From NCBI RefSeq assembly GCF_030811095.1, contig NZ_JAUSQL010000001.1, positions 744,001 through 808,000 of the forward strand: 64,000 bases of DNA, written 5' to 3'. A program made the position numbers and the translations under genes. The notes under the pieces are model-generated. The model was not told the DNA's origin. It did not search any database and was given only the letters and a program-made list of their open reading frames with translations. Below are positions 17,368 to 30,394 of this stretch, one piece after another (position 1 is the stretch's first letter; each line of letters starts with the position of its first letter). The DNA is from Trueperella abortisuis. Lineage in GTDB: Bacteria; Actinomycetota; Actinomycetes; Actinomycetales; Actinomycetaceae.

Positions 17368-18570
17368 ATGCGCGTTCGTCCCATCGTCACATCCCTGCTG
17401 GTCGGGGTCGCTGTGTCCATCCCGACCACGGCCTCCGCGATCTCCGGCGGTCAGGAAGCAACCTCTGATTACATCGTTCAGATCGCCACTCAAACCAAGC
17501 TGGAGTCGAAGAAAATCGACCACTGCACCGGAAGCGCCCTCAACTCCGAATGGATCATCACCGCCGCTCACTGTATTGAGGATGCGGCGTCGGATACCTC
17601 GGCCAACATCTACTTCTCCAACAGCAAGGAAAACCCCGGAGAACCGATAAGCTCGGCCAAGATCGTTCCCGCCCCGGCGGCTGACCTCGCGCTTATTAAG
17701 CTCTCCCAGCCGCACGAGCTGTCCCAGTATGCAACTCTCGCCGCGGACCATCGCTTCACCGAGAAGGAGCGAGGTTACATTTACGGTTATGGACGTGGTA
17801 TCGAGGCTAAGCCGATGAACCACCTCCGCCGAGCCGAGGTTTCGCAGAGCTATCAGAGCAGGGATCAGTATTGGAGTGATGTCTACCGGCTTGAAGGCAT
17901 CGATGGCACCTCGAACCATGGCGATTCCGGTGGGCCGTTCATCGTCAACGGCAAGCTGGTGGGCATCAATATCCTCGGCTCGCACGTCGCTGACAACTAC
18001 TGGATCGGCGAAGTCTCCGGTGCTCTGCAGCTGAGGCCCTTCGTTTCGTGGATTGAACAGGAGACAGGGGTCAAGGCGGTTCCGTTCGCGCAGGCGACCC
18101 CGGCACCCGGTCCATCACCTGAGGGGCCGACGCCGACACCCGAGACCGACGACTCACCGACCGAAGAAGGCGACGGCAATCAGCCTAGACCTGAAGCAAA
18201 TGACCCGGCTCCGCAGGCCCCGGCCCTCGACTCCCCGGCAGTCCCGGTTCCGCCGGCTCCGGCCGCGCCCGTCCCTGCCGAGGATGCCTCGCCGGCTGCC
18301 CCTGCCGCCAGCCCCGATGACGACACGACGCCGTCCGCCGTGACAGACACGGAGGCAACGGCGGAGCCGGTCGTTGCCAATGCGACGGGGACCCCGAACG
18401 TCGTGGTGCCCGCCACCGGAACCCCGGCGGCAACGGTGAAGGGCGGTGGAAAGGCCGAGCTGGCCTACACCGGCTCGGCCATTGCCCCGCTTGCGGCTGC
18501 CGGAATCGTCAGCCTCGCCGCTGGCGCCTTGCTCGTGCGCCGCGGTATGGCCTCCCGCCGCGAGGCCTGA
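17368..18570 (+). CDS. Secreted, sortase-anchored trypsin-like serine protease
   Basis: 400 residues. Signal peptide 1-24 (TTASA-IS), S1-family domain about 25-225 with the complete catalytic triad: His68 (TAAHC), Asp106 (AADLALIKL), Ser187 (GDSGGP). The mature N-terminus ISGG resembles the activated IVGG end of trypsin. A Pro/Ala/Thr/Asp-rich stalk (about 235-360) follows, then LAYTG, a hydrophobic helix and RRGMASRREA, a class E-type sortase signal for cell-wall anchoring. ATG 17368 has AAAGGAG just upstream. The Fur/Zur-like box suggests induction in metal-poor, host-like conditions. It is a plausible virulence-type surface protease, but its substrate is unknown. Confidence 0.9.
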   Translation: MRVRPIVTSLLVGVAVSIPTTASAISGGQEATSDYIVQIATQTKLESKKIDHCTGSALNSEWIITAAHCIEDAASDTSANIYFSNSKENPGEPISSAKIVPAPAADLALIKLSQPHELSQYATLAADHRFTEKERGYIYGYGRGIEAKPMNHLRRAEVSQSYQSRDQYWSDVYRLEGIDGTSNHGDSGGPFIVNGKLVGINILGSHVADNYWIGEVSGALQLRPFVSWIEQETGVKAVPFAQATPAPGPSPEGPTPTPETDDSPTEEGDGNQPRPEANDPAPQAPALDSPAVPVPPAPAAPVPAEDASPAAPAASPDDDTTPSAVTDTEATAEPVVANATGTPNVVVPATGTPAATVKGGGKAELAYTGSAIAPLAAAGIVSLAAGALLVRRGMASRREA

Positions 18571-18594
18571 CGCTCGCCGCCTCAGCCCCGTTCG

Positions 18595-18628
18595 CCGCGG
18601 CGCCCGTCGACACGAGTGGGCGCCGCGG
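18595..18628 (+). terminator. Terminator after the protease gene
   Basis: Perfect 11-bp stem, CCGCGGCGCCC (18595-18605) with GGGCGCCGCGG (18618-18628), 12-nt loop, 25 nt after the stop; no T-tract. Confidence 0.7.
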
Positions 18629-18702
18629 AAGCGCACAACCTGCCTTAGCCCGACCCTGTGGGAGAGCCTGTGCCACTCTTGGCAAGCTGCTAGCCTGGTC
18701 GG

Positions 18703-23051
<4,349 letters not shown>

Positions 23052-23065
23052 GCTAGGACAAGAGG

Positions 23066-23096
23066 ATGGGCGCCCCTGCGGGGGTGCCCATTTTCT
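23066..23096 (+). terminator. Rho-independent terminator after mdh
   Basis: ATGGGC...GCCCAT outer stem with an inner CCCC/GGGG stem and TGC loop, followed by TTTTCT; 15 nt after the mdh stop. Confidence 0.85.
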
Positions 23097-23162
23097 GTGC
23101 CCGCGAGCCAACCGGGTAGGATGGGAAGGCGTGCAAGGCGCATGAATGAGCGAGGAGGAGCC

Positions 23163-23771
23163 ATGGAGCGGTCCGAGGAACAGTTTGAGCGGATGACCTC
23201 CGGTAAGCTTTACCGCGTGGAGGGCCACGCCTTTGAGGCGGCTTTCGCGCGCTCGATGCGCCTCCAGGATAAGATCAACGCCCTGCCCAGCGACGACACG
23301 GATGCGATCGCGGCTGTGGCAGGCGAGCTGTTCGGTAGCTTCGGCGACGGCGCCACCATCCGCACGCCGTTCTACTGCGACTACGGAGCCCACACCCACA
23401 TTGGTGCGGGCACCTTTATCAATTTCGACTGCGTCTTCCTTGACGTGGCCGAGATTAAAGTCGGCAAGAACTGCCAGATTGCCCCGCGCGTCCAGCTGCT
23501 GACCGCGGAGCATCCCCTCCCAGCCACCCCGCGGCGCGAGGGCTGGGAGTCGGGCCGCCCGATCGTCGTCGGTGACAACGTGTGGCTCGGTGCCGGCGTC
23601 ATCGTTCTTCCGGGCGTGACGATCGGGGAGAACACGGTGGTCGGTGCCGGCGCGGTCGTGACGAAGGACCTGCCAGCGAACGTCATCGCGGTGGGCAACC
23701 CCGCCCGCGTGTTGCGCCCGCTTCCCGACGACGTCGAGTCGGCCGAGCTGGTGCCCGAACACCTCCTCTAG
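23163..23771 (+). CDS. Maltose/galactoside O-acetyltransferase family protein
   Basis: 202 residues. An N-terminal Mac segment (MTSGKLYRVEGHAFEAAFARS) is followed by a left-handed beta-helix of hexapeptide repeats (IGAGTFINFDCVFLDVAEIKVG, VWLGAGVIVLPGVTIGENTVVGAGAVV). The catalytic His region is LLTAEHPLP. Transfers acetyl from acetyl-CoA to sugars or related acceptors; the exact acceptor cannot be read. GAGGAGGAG before ATG 23163 supports that start over ATG 23142. It is monocistronic, with a hairpin downstream. Confidence 0.85.
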   Translation: MERSEEQFERMTSGKLYRVEGHAFEAAFARSMRLQDKINALPSDDTDAIAAVAGELFGSFGDGATIRTPFYCDYGAHTHIGAGTFINFDCVFLDVAEIKVGKNCQIAPRVQLLTAEHPLPATPRREGWESGRPIVVGDNVWLGAGVIVLPGVTIGENTVVGAGAVVTKDLPANVIAVGNPARVLRPLPDDVESAELVPEHLL

Positions 23772-23789
23772 GCGGGAGCGCCAACGTGT

Positions 23790-23820
23790 GCCTGCATGGC
23801 TGAGTGTCAGCCACGCAGGC
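23790..23820 (+). terminator. Hairpin after the acetyltransferase gene
   Basis: GCCTGC-A-TGGCTGA, loop GTG, TCAGCCA-C-GCAGGC: 13 paired bases with one mismatch, 18 nt after the stop. T-tract weak. Confidence 0.7.
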
Positions 23821-24068
23821 CTAACTGTGTTTGTCAAGTCCTTGCGATCATTTTGTTTTCCGTTTTATTCGCTATGTTCTTTGGCTTGATTGCAGGTGTT
23901 TCCTGGGGTGGACGGGTTCCGTCCGAAATCGTGGGAGCTTTGGGCCGTTAATCACATTTTCGCCGCCTTAGGGTTTCTAGTACAGAAGTCAAACCGTGAT
24001 TAGCCGTCCCACCAACATTGAAGTTGACAGGAATTCTTACCCGCTCCGTCGCCTAGAGAGTTGACACA
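23821..24068. promoter_or_regulatory. Leader of the cai-like cluster
   Basis: About 250 bp, AT-richer than its surroundings, with no gene seen. It contains an inverted pair TAATCAC (23949-23955) and GTGATTA (23996-24002), 40 bp apart. Two TTGACA hexamers occur (24024-24029 and 24061-24066), the second right at the start codon. No strong -10 was assigned. It probably holds the promoter for the downstream operon. Confidence 0.45.
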
Positions 24069-25442
24069 ATGAAAGCGAAAAACGAAGTACGAGCACAGGA
24101 CTTGTCTCGTGGTCGTCGATTCTTCCTCCTGACCCTGGTCTCCATGGGGAGCTCCATCATCTACACCCCGGCCTACCTCAAGGCCGTCTTCTATGATCCG
24201 CTGATGGAGGCCCTCAACGTCACTAACGCCCAGCTCGGCCAGTTCCTGTCGGCGTACGCGATTACGGCGTTGATCTGCTACTTCCCGTCAGGCGTGATCG
24301 CGGACAAGGTGCGCGTGCGCACGCTGTCCTGGGTTGGGTTCATGCTAACGGCCGCGCTGACCTTCGTCTACGCCACGCTACCCTCAGTTGGAACGCTGAT
24401 GATGGTCTTTGTTGGGATGGGTATCTCCACGATCCTCATCTGGTGGGGTATCCGCTTCAAGTTGGTCCGGCTCATCTCCGAAGAGGAAGAGTACTCGAAG
24501 AACATCGGTATCTCCTACGGCCTGTACGGTGCGGCTGGCCTCGCGGTTGGCCTCATCTGCCTGCTGTTCATCAAGTACATCGCGAGCGCCGCGGACTCGA
24601 TGCGATGGATGCTGATCTTCCTTGGTCTGCTGATCTTCGTCCTCGGCCTGCTGTCCTTCCTGATCCCCAAGTTCGAGGGCGAAATCGCCGATAGCTCCAA
24701 GGGATTCAACCTCGCCGAGGTGGGGATGGCGCTGAAGAACCCCGTCGTGTGGATGTCTGCGGGGATCATGTTCTTCGTGTACTTCTACTACACCGGCGTC
24801 ACGTACACCACGCCCTACCTGTCCTCGGTCATGGGTGCCTCAATCGGAATCGTCTCCCTCGTCTCGATCGTGCGCCAGTACGGCGTCACCCTCCTCTCCG
24901 GCCCGGCCTTCGGTTTCCTCGCGAAGGGCGCCGGTAGCCCGACCCGCGTGATTGGGTGGGGGTCGATCGTCGCCGTCCTCGCCCTTGTCACGATCGCCTA
25001 CCTGCCCGCCGGACCCGCGATGGCCATCCTCGCCGCCATTATTGCCATCCTTCTGGGCTTCATCGCCAACGGCGTGTTTGGCATCGTCTCCTCCGCATTG
25101 ACCGAGGGCAGGGTCCCACTGACCATCTTCGGCACTGCAACGGGCCTGCTGTCCGTCATCGGATTCGCCCCGGACACCTTCTCCTCCGTGTGGTTTGGCG
25201 CTCTGATCGATAGCCAGGGCAACGACGCCTACGTGGAGATCTTTATCATCCTCGCCGGCTCGGCAGTTCTCGCCACCGCCCTGGCATTCTTCCTCCACTT
25301 CTACGTGAAGAAGAACGCCAAGAAGCTCGAGGCAGCCCAGCTTGAGGCCGCCGCAGAAGCACAGGGGATTTCCCTGGAGGAAGCCGCCGAGTTGGTTGGC
25401 CTCGATGAGGATGCCGTGACGGGCCTCCGTGAAGAGCTCTAG
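24069..25442 (+). CDS. MFS transporter (first permease of the cai-like cluster)
   Basis: 457 residues with about 12 membrane segments between residues 20 and 420 and a charged, Glu/Ala-rich C-terminal tail. The short loop between TM2 and TM3 (SGVIADKVRVR) matches the MFS signature GxxxDRxGRR in reduced form. The overall look is of the organic-anion (OFA/oxalate-formate-like) group rather than sugar porters. There is no BCCT signature, so this is not CaiT. It heads a same-strand run with the esterase and CaiABC relatives (15-nt gap to the next gene), which suggests import of the substrate or substrate/product exchange. The ribosome site is weak. Confidence 0.8.
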   Translation: MKAKNEVRAQDLSRGRRFFLLTLVSMGSSIIYTPAYLKAVFYDPLMEALNVTNAQLGQFLSAYAITALICYFPSGVIADKVRVRTLSWVGFMLTAALTFVYATLPSVGTLMMVFVGMGISTILIWWGIRFKLVRLISEEEEYSKNIGISYGLYGAAGLAVGLICLLFIKYIASAADSMRWMLIFLGLLIFVLGLLSFLIPKFEGEIADSSKGFNLAEVGMALKNPVVWMSAGIMFFVYFYYTGVTYTTPYLSSVMGASIGIVSLVSIVRQYGVTLLSGPAFGFLAKGAGSPTRVIGWGSIVAVLALVTIAYLPAGPAMAILAAIIAILLGFIANGVFGIVSSALTEGRVPLTIFGTATGLLSVIGFAPDTFSSVWFGALIDSQGNDAYVEIFIILAGSAVLATALAFFLHFYVKKNAKKLEAAQLEAAAEAQGISLEEAAELVGLDEDAVTGLREEL

Positions 25443-25457
25443 GACTGGAGTAGTGAC

Positions 25458-26438
25458 ATGAAAAGGCTCGATGTTCCTTCACTGTGGAGCGCGCAGATGG
25501 GCGCGGCTGTAGCAAAGCAAAATGAGATGTCTGCCGGTCTATACGCCCCTGGCCAGACCCTCGCTCAGATGCGCGAAGGCTACCTCACGGAGCGCCAGTT
25601 CTGGAACGAAGGCGGGCCGGAGATGGCCTCGACCGAGGACGTTCGTGTCCCCACCTCCCACGGTGAGATCGGGGTGCGCATCTATCGCCCCATCGATGGC
25701 GTGTTGCCCATCATCTTCTTTATCCATGGTGGCGGATTCGCCCTCGGCAATCTCGATACCCACGATCGCATCTGTCGCAACATCGCGGACGAGGCCGGTG
25801 CGGCAGTGGTGGCGATCGATTACACGCTCTCGCCTGAAGCGAAGTTCCCGCAGGCCATCGAGGAGTGCGCGCAGGTCGTCCAGTACGTGCGCACACACGC
25901 AAAGCGCTGGGGTCTCGACCGCGGCGATGTCTCCTTCGCTGGCGATTCGGGCGGGGCGAACATGTCGCTAGCGACCTACCTCTTCCTGCGCGACGTCATG
26001 AAGGACGCCGGCGGCGTGCGCTGCTTCCTGCTCTACTACGGCTGGTTTGGCCTCAAGGATTCCGTCTCCATCCGCCTCTACGGCGGCGTGTGGGACGGGC
26101 TGACGCCCGAGGACTTCGCGATGTACAAGGAGCTGTATGTGACGAGCGAGGCGGATCTCGACTCGCCCTTCCTCAACATCTTCAACGCAGACCTTGACGG
26201 TCTCCCGCCGGCCTACATCTGCGCGGCCGAGTTCGATCCGCTCCTCGATGACTCGGCTTTGCTGGCCAAGGTCTACGAGACTCAGGGCATCGCCCACGAA
26301 CTCGAGGTCGTGCCCGGAGTTATTCACGCATTCCTCCACCACGGGAGAATGCTCGACGCTGCCCGCCAGGTGATGGCCCACGGCGGCACATTCTTTCAAT
26401 CGATCCCTCAACCGACCAACCAACTACCTAGAAAGTAG
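25458..26438 (+). CDS. Alpha/beta-hydrolase esterase, HSL/Aes family
   Basis: 326 residues. The oxyanion-hole motif HGGGF, nucleophile elbow GDSGGA and the late Asp/His pair ([17 protein letters not shown]) give the full catalytic machinery of hormone-sensitive-lipase-type carboxylesterases. No signal peptide, so it acts in the cytosol. It lies between the first permease and the caiA-like gene, 5 nt before the latter, and is presumably co-translated. An obvious hypothesis is release of an acid or hydroxy acid (for example an O-acyl carnitine) from an imported ester before CoA activation. The cai operon of E. coli has no such gene. Confidence 0.85.
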   Translation: MKRLDVPSLWSAQMGAAVAKQNEMSAGLYAPGQTLAQMREGYLTERQFWNEGGPEMASTEDVRVPTSHGEIGVRIYRPIDGVLPIIFFIHGGGFALGNLDTHDRICRNIADEAGAAVVAIDYTLSPEAKFPQAIEECAQVVQYVRTHAKRWGLDRGDVSFAGDSGGANMSLATYLFLRDVMKDAGGVRCFLLYYGWFGLKDSVSIRLYGGVWDGLTPEDFAMYKELYVTSEADLDSPFLNIFNADLDGLPPAYICAAEFDPLLDDSALLAKVYETQGIAHELEVVPGVIHAFLHHGRMLDAARQVMAHGGTFFQSIPQPTNQLPRK

Positions 26439-26443
26439 GAACA

Positions 26444-27577
26444 ATGGATTTTTCATTGACTGAAGAACAGCAACTGATGGCTGACACCTTCGTCGAGCTC
26501 ATGGAGTCCCGATCGTGGGAGCCGTACTTCAACGAGTGCGACGAGAACAAGGTATACCCGCAGGAGTGGGTTGAGGCGCTGTGCGAGCTCGGTTTCGATC
26601 GCATCCTCCTCCCCGAAGAGTACGAGGGGCTCGGGCTCGGTTGGCAGGAGCTGACCGCGGTCTACGAGGCGCTCGGGCGCATGGGCGGCCCGACCTACGT
26701 GCTCTACCAGCTGCCCGGCTGGGGCACGATCATCCGCGAGGGCACCGAGGAACAGAAGGCGACGATGCTGGAGTTCCTCGGCTCCGGTAAGCAGATGCTG
26801 AACTACGCCATGACCGAGCCGAGCGCGGGCTCGAACTGGGACGACATGCGTACCACCTACACGCGCCGTGACGGCAAGATCTACCTCAACGGCCACAAGA
26901 CCTTCCAGACCTCTGGCATGAAGGTTCCCTACCTCGTGGTCATGGCGCGCAACGCGGAGGACATGTCCGTCTACTCGGAGTTCTTCGTCGACATGAGGAA
27001 GGCCGGGATCACGCGCGAGCCGCTGAAGAAGCTCGGCCTTCGCATGGACTCGCTCGCCGAGATCTATTTCGACGACGTCGAACTCGAGGAGAAGGACTTC
27101 TTTGGCACGGAGGGTGGCGCGTTCAAGCGCGGCGTCCAGGACTTCGATCTCGAGCGTTTCCTCGTGGCTCTGACCAACTACGGCGAGGCCTACTGCGCGT
27201 TCGAGGACGCCGCCAAGTACGCCAACCAGCGTGTCCAGGGTAAGGAAGCTATCGGGCGCACCCAGCTGATCCAGCTGAAGATGGCCAATATGTTGGTGGC
27301 CATCACCAATATGCGCAACATGCTCTACGAAATCGCGTGGAAGTCCGACAACGGCCACCTTGGCCGTGGCGACTGCTCGATGGCCAAGTACTACTGCTCG
27401 CATGCCGCCTCGATGGTCATCGACGAGGCGCTGCAGATCCTCTCCGGCGTCGGTATCACCGGCGAACACCGCGTCCAGCGCTTCTACCGCGATATCCGCG
27501 TGGACCGGGTGTCGGGAGGCACGGACGAGATGATGATCCTCGCCGCGGGCCGCGCCGCGCTCAAGGATTACCGCTAA
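26444..27577 (+). CDS. caiA: CaiA-like acyl-CoA dehydrogenase (enoyl-CoA reductase)
   Basis: 377 residues, near the E. coli CaiA length and strikingly similar along the protein as remembered ([16 protein letters not shown] block, [76 protein letters not shown]). CaiA is the flavin enzyme reducing crotonobetainyl-CoA with electrons from FixAB. At the position of the catalytic Glu of ordinary acyl-CoA dehydrogenases (YEG) this protein has G358 in VSGGTDEM, as E. coli CaiA does, which favours reductive rather than oxidative use. Followed 23 nt later by the caiB-like gene. The exact substrate is uncertain. Confidence 0.9.
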   Translation: MDFSLTEEQQLMADTFVELMESRSWEPYFNECDENKVYPQEWVEALCELGFDRILLPEEYEGLGLGWQELTAVYEALGRMGGPTYVLYQLPGWGTIIREGTEEQKATMLEFLGSGKQMLNYAMTEPSAGSNWDDMRTTYTRRDGKIYLNGHKTFQTSGMKVPYLVVMARNAEDMSVYSEFFVDMRKAGITREPLKKLGLRMDSLAEIYFDDVELEEKDFFGTEGGAFKRGVQDFDLERFLVALTNYGEAYCAFEDAAKYANQRVQGKEAIGRTQLIQLKMANMLVAITNMRNMLYEIAWKSDNGHLGRGDCSMAKYYCSHAASMVIDEALQILSGVGITGEHRVQRFYRDIRVDRVSGGTDEMMILAAGRAALKDYR

Positions 27578-27600
27578 GGGACTGACGAAAGGAATTCGCC

Positions 27601-28809
27601 ATGGAAACCATGAAGCCCTCTTTCGGAGTACTCGACGACGTCAAGGTCCTGTACTCAGCCGTGGAAATCGCAGCTCCGTCCGCCGCCGAGATCATGGCGG
27701 AGTGGGGAGCGGACGTGACGTGGATGGAGAACGTCTGGACGGGCGACTCCGTACGCGACACGAAGTGGGTCAAGGAGATGGAACGGCGCAACCAGCGCTC
27801 GATTTCGATCCACCCCTTCTCCGACGAAGGCAAGGAGATCATCGCGCGGCTCATCAAGGACGTGGACATCTTCATCGAGTCCTCCAAGGGTCCCGCGTGG
27901 GCGCGCAAGGGAATCACCGACGAGTGGCTGTGGGAGATCAACCCCAAGCTCGTCATCGTCCACGTGTCCGGGTTTGGCCAGTGGGGCGATGAGCGCAAGG
28001 TTAACGCCGCAGCCTACGACCTGACGGTCGCCGCCTACGCGGGGCTCGTCGCCCAGAACGGCACGCCCGAGCTACCGACGAACCTTCACCCCTACACCGC
28101 CGATTACATCAACTCCCTCATGGTGGTTTCCTCCGCGCTCGCGGCCCTGCACAAGGCCCAGATCACGGGCCAGGGCGAGTCGATCGACCTGGCCATGTAT
28201 GAGACCGCGCTACGGGTGGGTACCTACTACATGATGGATTACCTCAACGACGGCGTGAAGTACCCGCGCCCGGGAGCCCGCCACCAGAACCTGTGTGCGA
28301 TCGGCATCTACGAGTGCGAGGACGGGTTCCTCGGGCTGTGCTGCTACGGCGTCGACCAGAACAAGTACCTGCTTGAGACCATCGGGCTGGGAGACCTGTG
28401 GGGGACCGAGGACTACCCCGAGGATACCTCCGCGCTGTGGCTCAACGGGCCAAAGGCGGACCTCATCCAGGATCGCCTCACCGAGTACCTCAAGACCCAG
28501 AAGCGCTACGACGTCGAGCGCGACTTTACCGCCCACCGCATCGCCGCCCAGGTTGTGATGGAGTTCGAGGACATCCTTGCCGAGGATCACGTGGCAGCCC
28601 GCGAGAACTTCATCGAATGGGATAACGCCGACGGGGTGAAGGTACGCGGCTTGAACACCGTGCCGAAGTTTGCCCGCAACCCCGGCGGCTTCTGGCGCCC
28701 GATGCCTCCGCTCGGAGGCGACACCCGAGACATCCTCGAGCGTGCCGGCTTCTCAGAGGAGGACATCGAGCGTTTCGGGCAGTCGGGCAAGGTCAAGTTC
28801 GCGCACTAG
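27601..28809 (+). CDS. caiB: CaiB-like class III CoA-transferase
   Basis: 402 residues. Close to E. coli CaiB (gamma-butyrobetainyl-CoA:carnitine CoA-transferase) in blocks such as EIAAPSAAEIMAEWGADV, DIFIESSKGPAWARKGITDE, NPKLVIVHVSGFGQWG, ALAALHKAQITGQGESIDLAMYE and NTVPKFARNPGGFWRPMP. The catalytic Asp that forms the acyl anhydride is Asp168 in PYTADY. The CaiB family moves CoA from product to incoming substrate, so activation costs ATP only at the start. ATG 27601 follows a GAAAGGA. Specificity cannot be decided from these residues; the binding loops differ in places from CaiB. Confidence 0.9.
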   Translation: METMKPSFGVLDDVKVLYSAVEIAAPSAAEIMAEWGADVTWMENVWTGDSVRDTKWVKEMERRNQRSISIHPFSDEGKEIIARLIKDVDIFIESSKGPAWARKGITDEWLWEINPKLVIVHVSGFGQWGDERKVNAAAYDLTVAAYAGLVAQNGTPELPTNLHPYTADYINSLMVVSSALAALHKAQITGQGESIDLAMYETALRVGTYYMMDYLNDGVKYPRPGARHQNLCAIGIYECEDGFLGLCCYGVDQNKYLLETIGLGDLWGTEDYPEDTSALWLNGPKADLIQDRLTEYLKTQKRYDVERDFTAHRIAAQVVMEFEDILAEDHVAARENFIEWDNADGVKVRGLNTVPKFARNPGGFWRPMPPLGGDTRDILERAGFSEEDIERFGQSGKVKFAH

Positions 28810-28845
28810 TGAAGCGATGAGCGACGAACAGATTGGAGGTGAGAG

Positions 28846-30369
28846 GTGATTACTCAAGGACAGGGCCTGACGCTGACCGACATCTGGGAAAGCCAGGTGC
28901 GAGTGCGCCCTGACGCGCAGTTTCTCGTATATGAAGACCACGAGTGTGACACCGTGCGCGCCTGGACGTACCTTGAGTTTGACGAGGCCATCAACCGCAT
29001 CTCCAATCTGTTCTTGTCCCGAGGAATCGGGGCCGGCGACGCCGTGGCAGTCCAGCTCAACAACTGCCCCGAGCTCATCGGGTGCATCTTCGCTCTGAAC
29101 CGGATCGGCGCGATCTACGTGCCGATTCACCCGGAGTACACCGTGGAAGAGGCTAGGTCGATCAAGGCCGACTGCGATGCTCGCATGCTTGTCATCGAGC
29201 AGTGCTTCTTGGATTTCGATCCGGCCTACGGCGAAGGTCTCGACACGGCCGTCGTCGGCGGAGACTGCGAGGAGGTCTGCTTCACCAGGCTCGAGCAGGA
29301 ACAGAGCACGACGCCGCCCGATCGGCCTCGCGAGCCGATGCCGATCATGGAGATCCTCTACACGTCGGGGACGACCTCGGCACCCAAGGGTGTGATGATC
29401 ACCGAGCAGAACTTCGTCTTCTCGGGCTACTACGTCAACTGGCAGCTACAGATGCGCGAGACCGATAGGTACGTGACGACGATGGCGGCTAGCCACGTCA
29501 ACATGCAACTGAGCGCGCTCGCGCCTGTGGTGACGGCGGGTGCGACGCTCGTCCTGCTGCGCCGGTATTCCGCTAGGCGCTTCTGGAAGCAGGTGCGCAA
29601 ACACGGCGGAACCCTGGTTCAGGGGATGGCGATGATCGCCAAGACCATGATGGTTCAGCCCGTCAGCCCGGATGAGACCGACCATCGAGTGCGCGAGATG
29701 CACTACTTCCTTCCCATGTCGGCGCAGGACAAGGAACGCTTCGAGGCGCGCTTCAAGGTACGCCTGCTCAACAACTACGGCTCGACCGAGGATCTGGTGG
29801 GGGTCATCACGGACTATCCCACCGGTCCGCGCAACTGGCCGTCGATTGGCCGGGTTGGGCCGGGCTACAACGCGCGGATCATGGGGAGCGATGGTGAGCT
29901 CGGCCCCGGCGAGGTCGGCGAGATCCAGATCCAGGGAATCCCCGGGGTCTCCCTCATGGCGGGCTACTGGAAGCAACCCGAGTTGACGGCCGCGACGCTC
30001 GTGGACGGTTGGCTCCGCACGGGCGATTACGGGTACGTCGATGACCAGGGCTGGATTTACTTCACCGACCGTCACACCGACATCATCAAGCGTTCGGGGG
30101 AGAACGTCTCGTGCGCCGAGGTCGAATCGGTGCTGGCGCGCTACCCCGGCGTGGCCGAGGTGGCGGTTGTCGGGGTTGAGGATTCGATCCGGGACCAGGC
30201 CGTCAAAGCGGTGATCGTCCCGGAGCCCGGGGTCACGATCGACGTCGCGAACCTGACCGCGTTCTGCGCCGGGTATCTGGCCTCGTTCAAGATTCCCAGC
30301 ATCGTCACCTTCGTCGATAGCCTGCCGCGCGGCACCTACGGAAAAGTCCTCAAGTCCGAACTCAAGTAA
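28846..30369 (+). CDS. caiC: CaiC-like acyl-CoA ligase
   Basis: 507 residues, an ANL-family AMP-forming ligase closest to CaiC (betaine/carnitine-CoA ligase): P-loop ILYTSGTTSAPKG, YSARRFWKQVRKHG, LLNNYGSTEDLVG (A5-type motif), GWLRTGDYGYVDDQG and the C-terminal catalytic Lys in GTYGKVLKSELK. It provides the first CoA thioester for the CaiB-type transferase. The GTG start at 28846 is supported by GGAGG 6 nt upstream. All three cai-type catalytic genes are consecutive and on one strand, as in enterobacteria, though there the order includes caiT and caiD. Confidence 0.9.
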   Translation: MITQGQGLTLTDIWESQVRVRPDAQFLVYEDHECDTVRAWTYLEFDEAINRISNLFLSRGIGAGDAVAVQLNNCPELIGCIFALNRIGAIYVPIHPEYTVEEARSIKADCDARMLVIEQCFLDFDPAYGEGLDTAVVGGDCEEVCFTRLEQEQSTTPPDRPREPMPIMEILYTSGTTSAPKGVMITEQNFVFSGYYVNWQLQMRETDRYVTTMAASHVNMQLSALAPVVTAGATLVLLRRYSARRFWKQVRKHGGTLVQGMAMIAKTMMVQPVSPDETDHRVREMHYFLPMSAQDKERFEARFKVRLLNNYGSTEDLVGVITDYPTGPRNWPSIGRVGPGYNARIMGSDGELGPGEVGEIQIQGIPGVSLMAGYWKQPELTAATLVDGWLRTGDYGYVDDQGWIYFTDRHTDIIKRSGENVSCAEVESVLARYPGVAEVAVVGVEDSIRDQAVKAVIVPEPGVTIDVANLTAFCAGYLASFKIPSIVTFVDSLPRGTYGKVLKSELK

Positions 30370-30394
30370 CAGATTCAATGAAAGGAATTGAACA

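Noticed and set aside
25458..26438. Esterase as part of a separate lipid-degradation operon
   Set aside because: It is only 15 and 5 nt from its neighbours on the same strand, with no promoter or terminator between, so it belongs with the cai-like genes.
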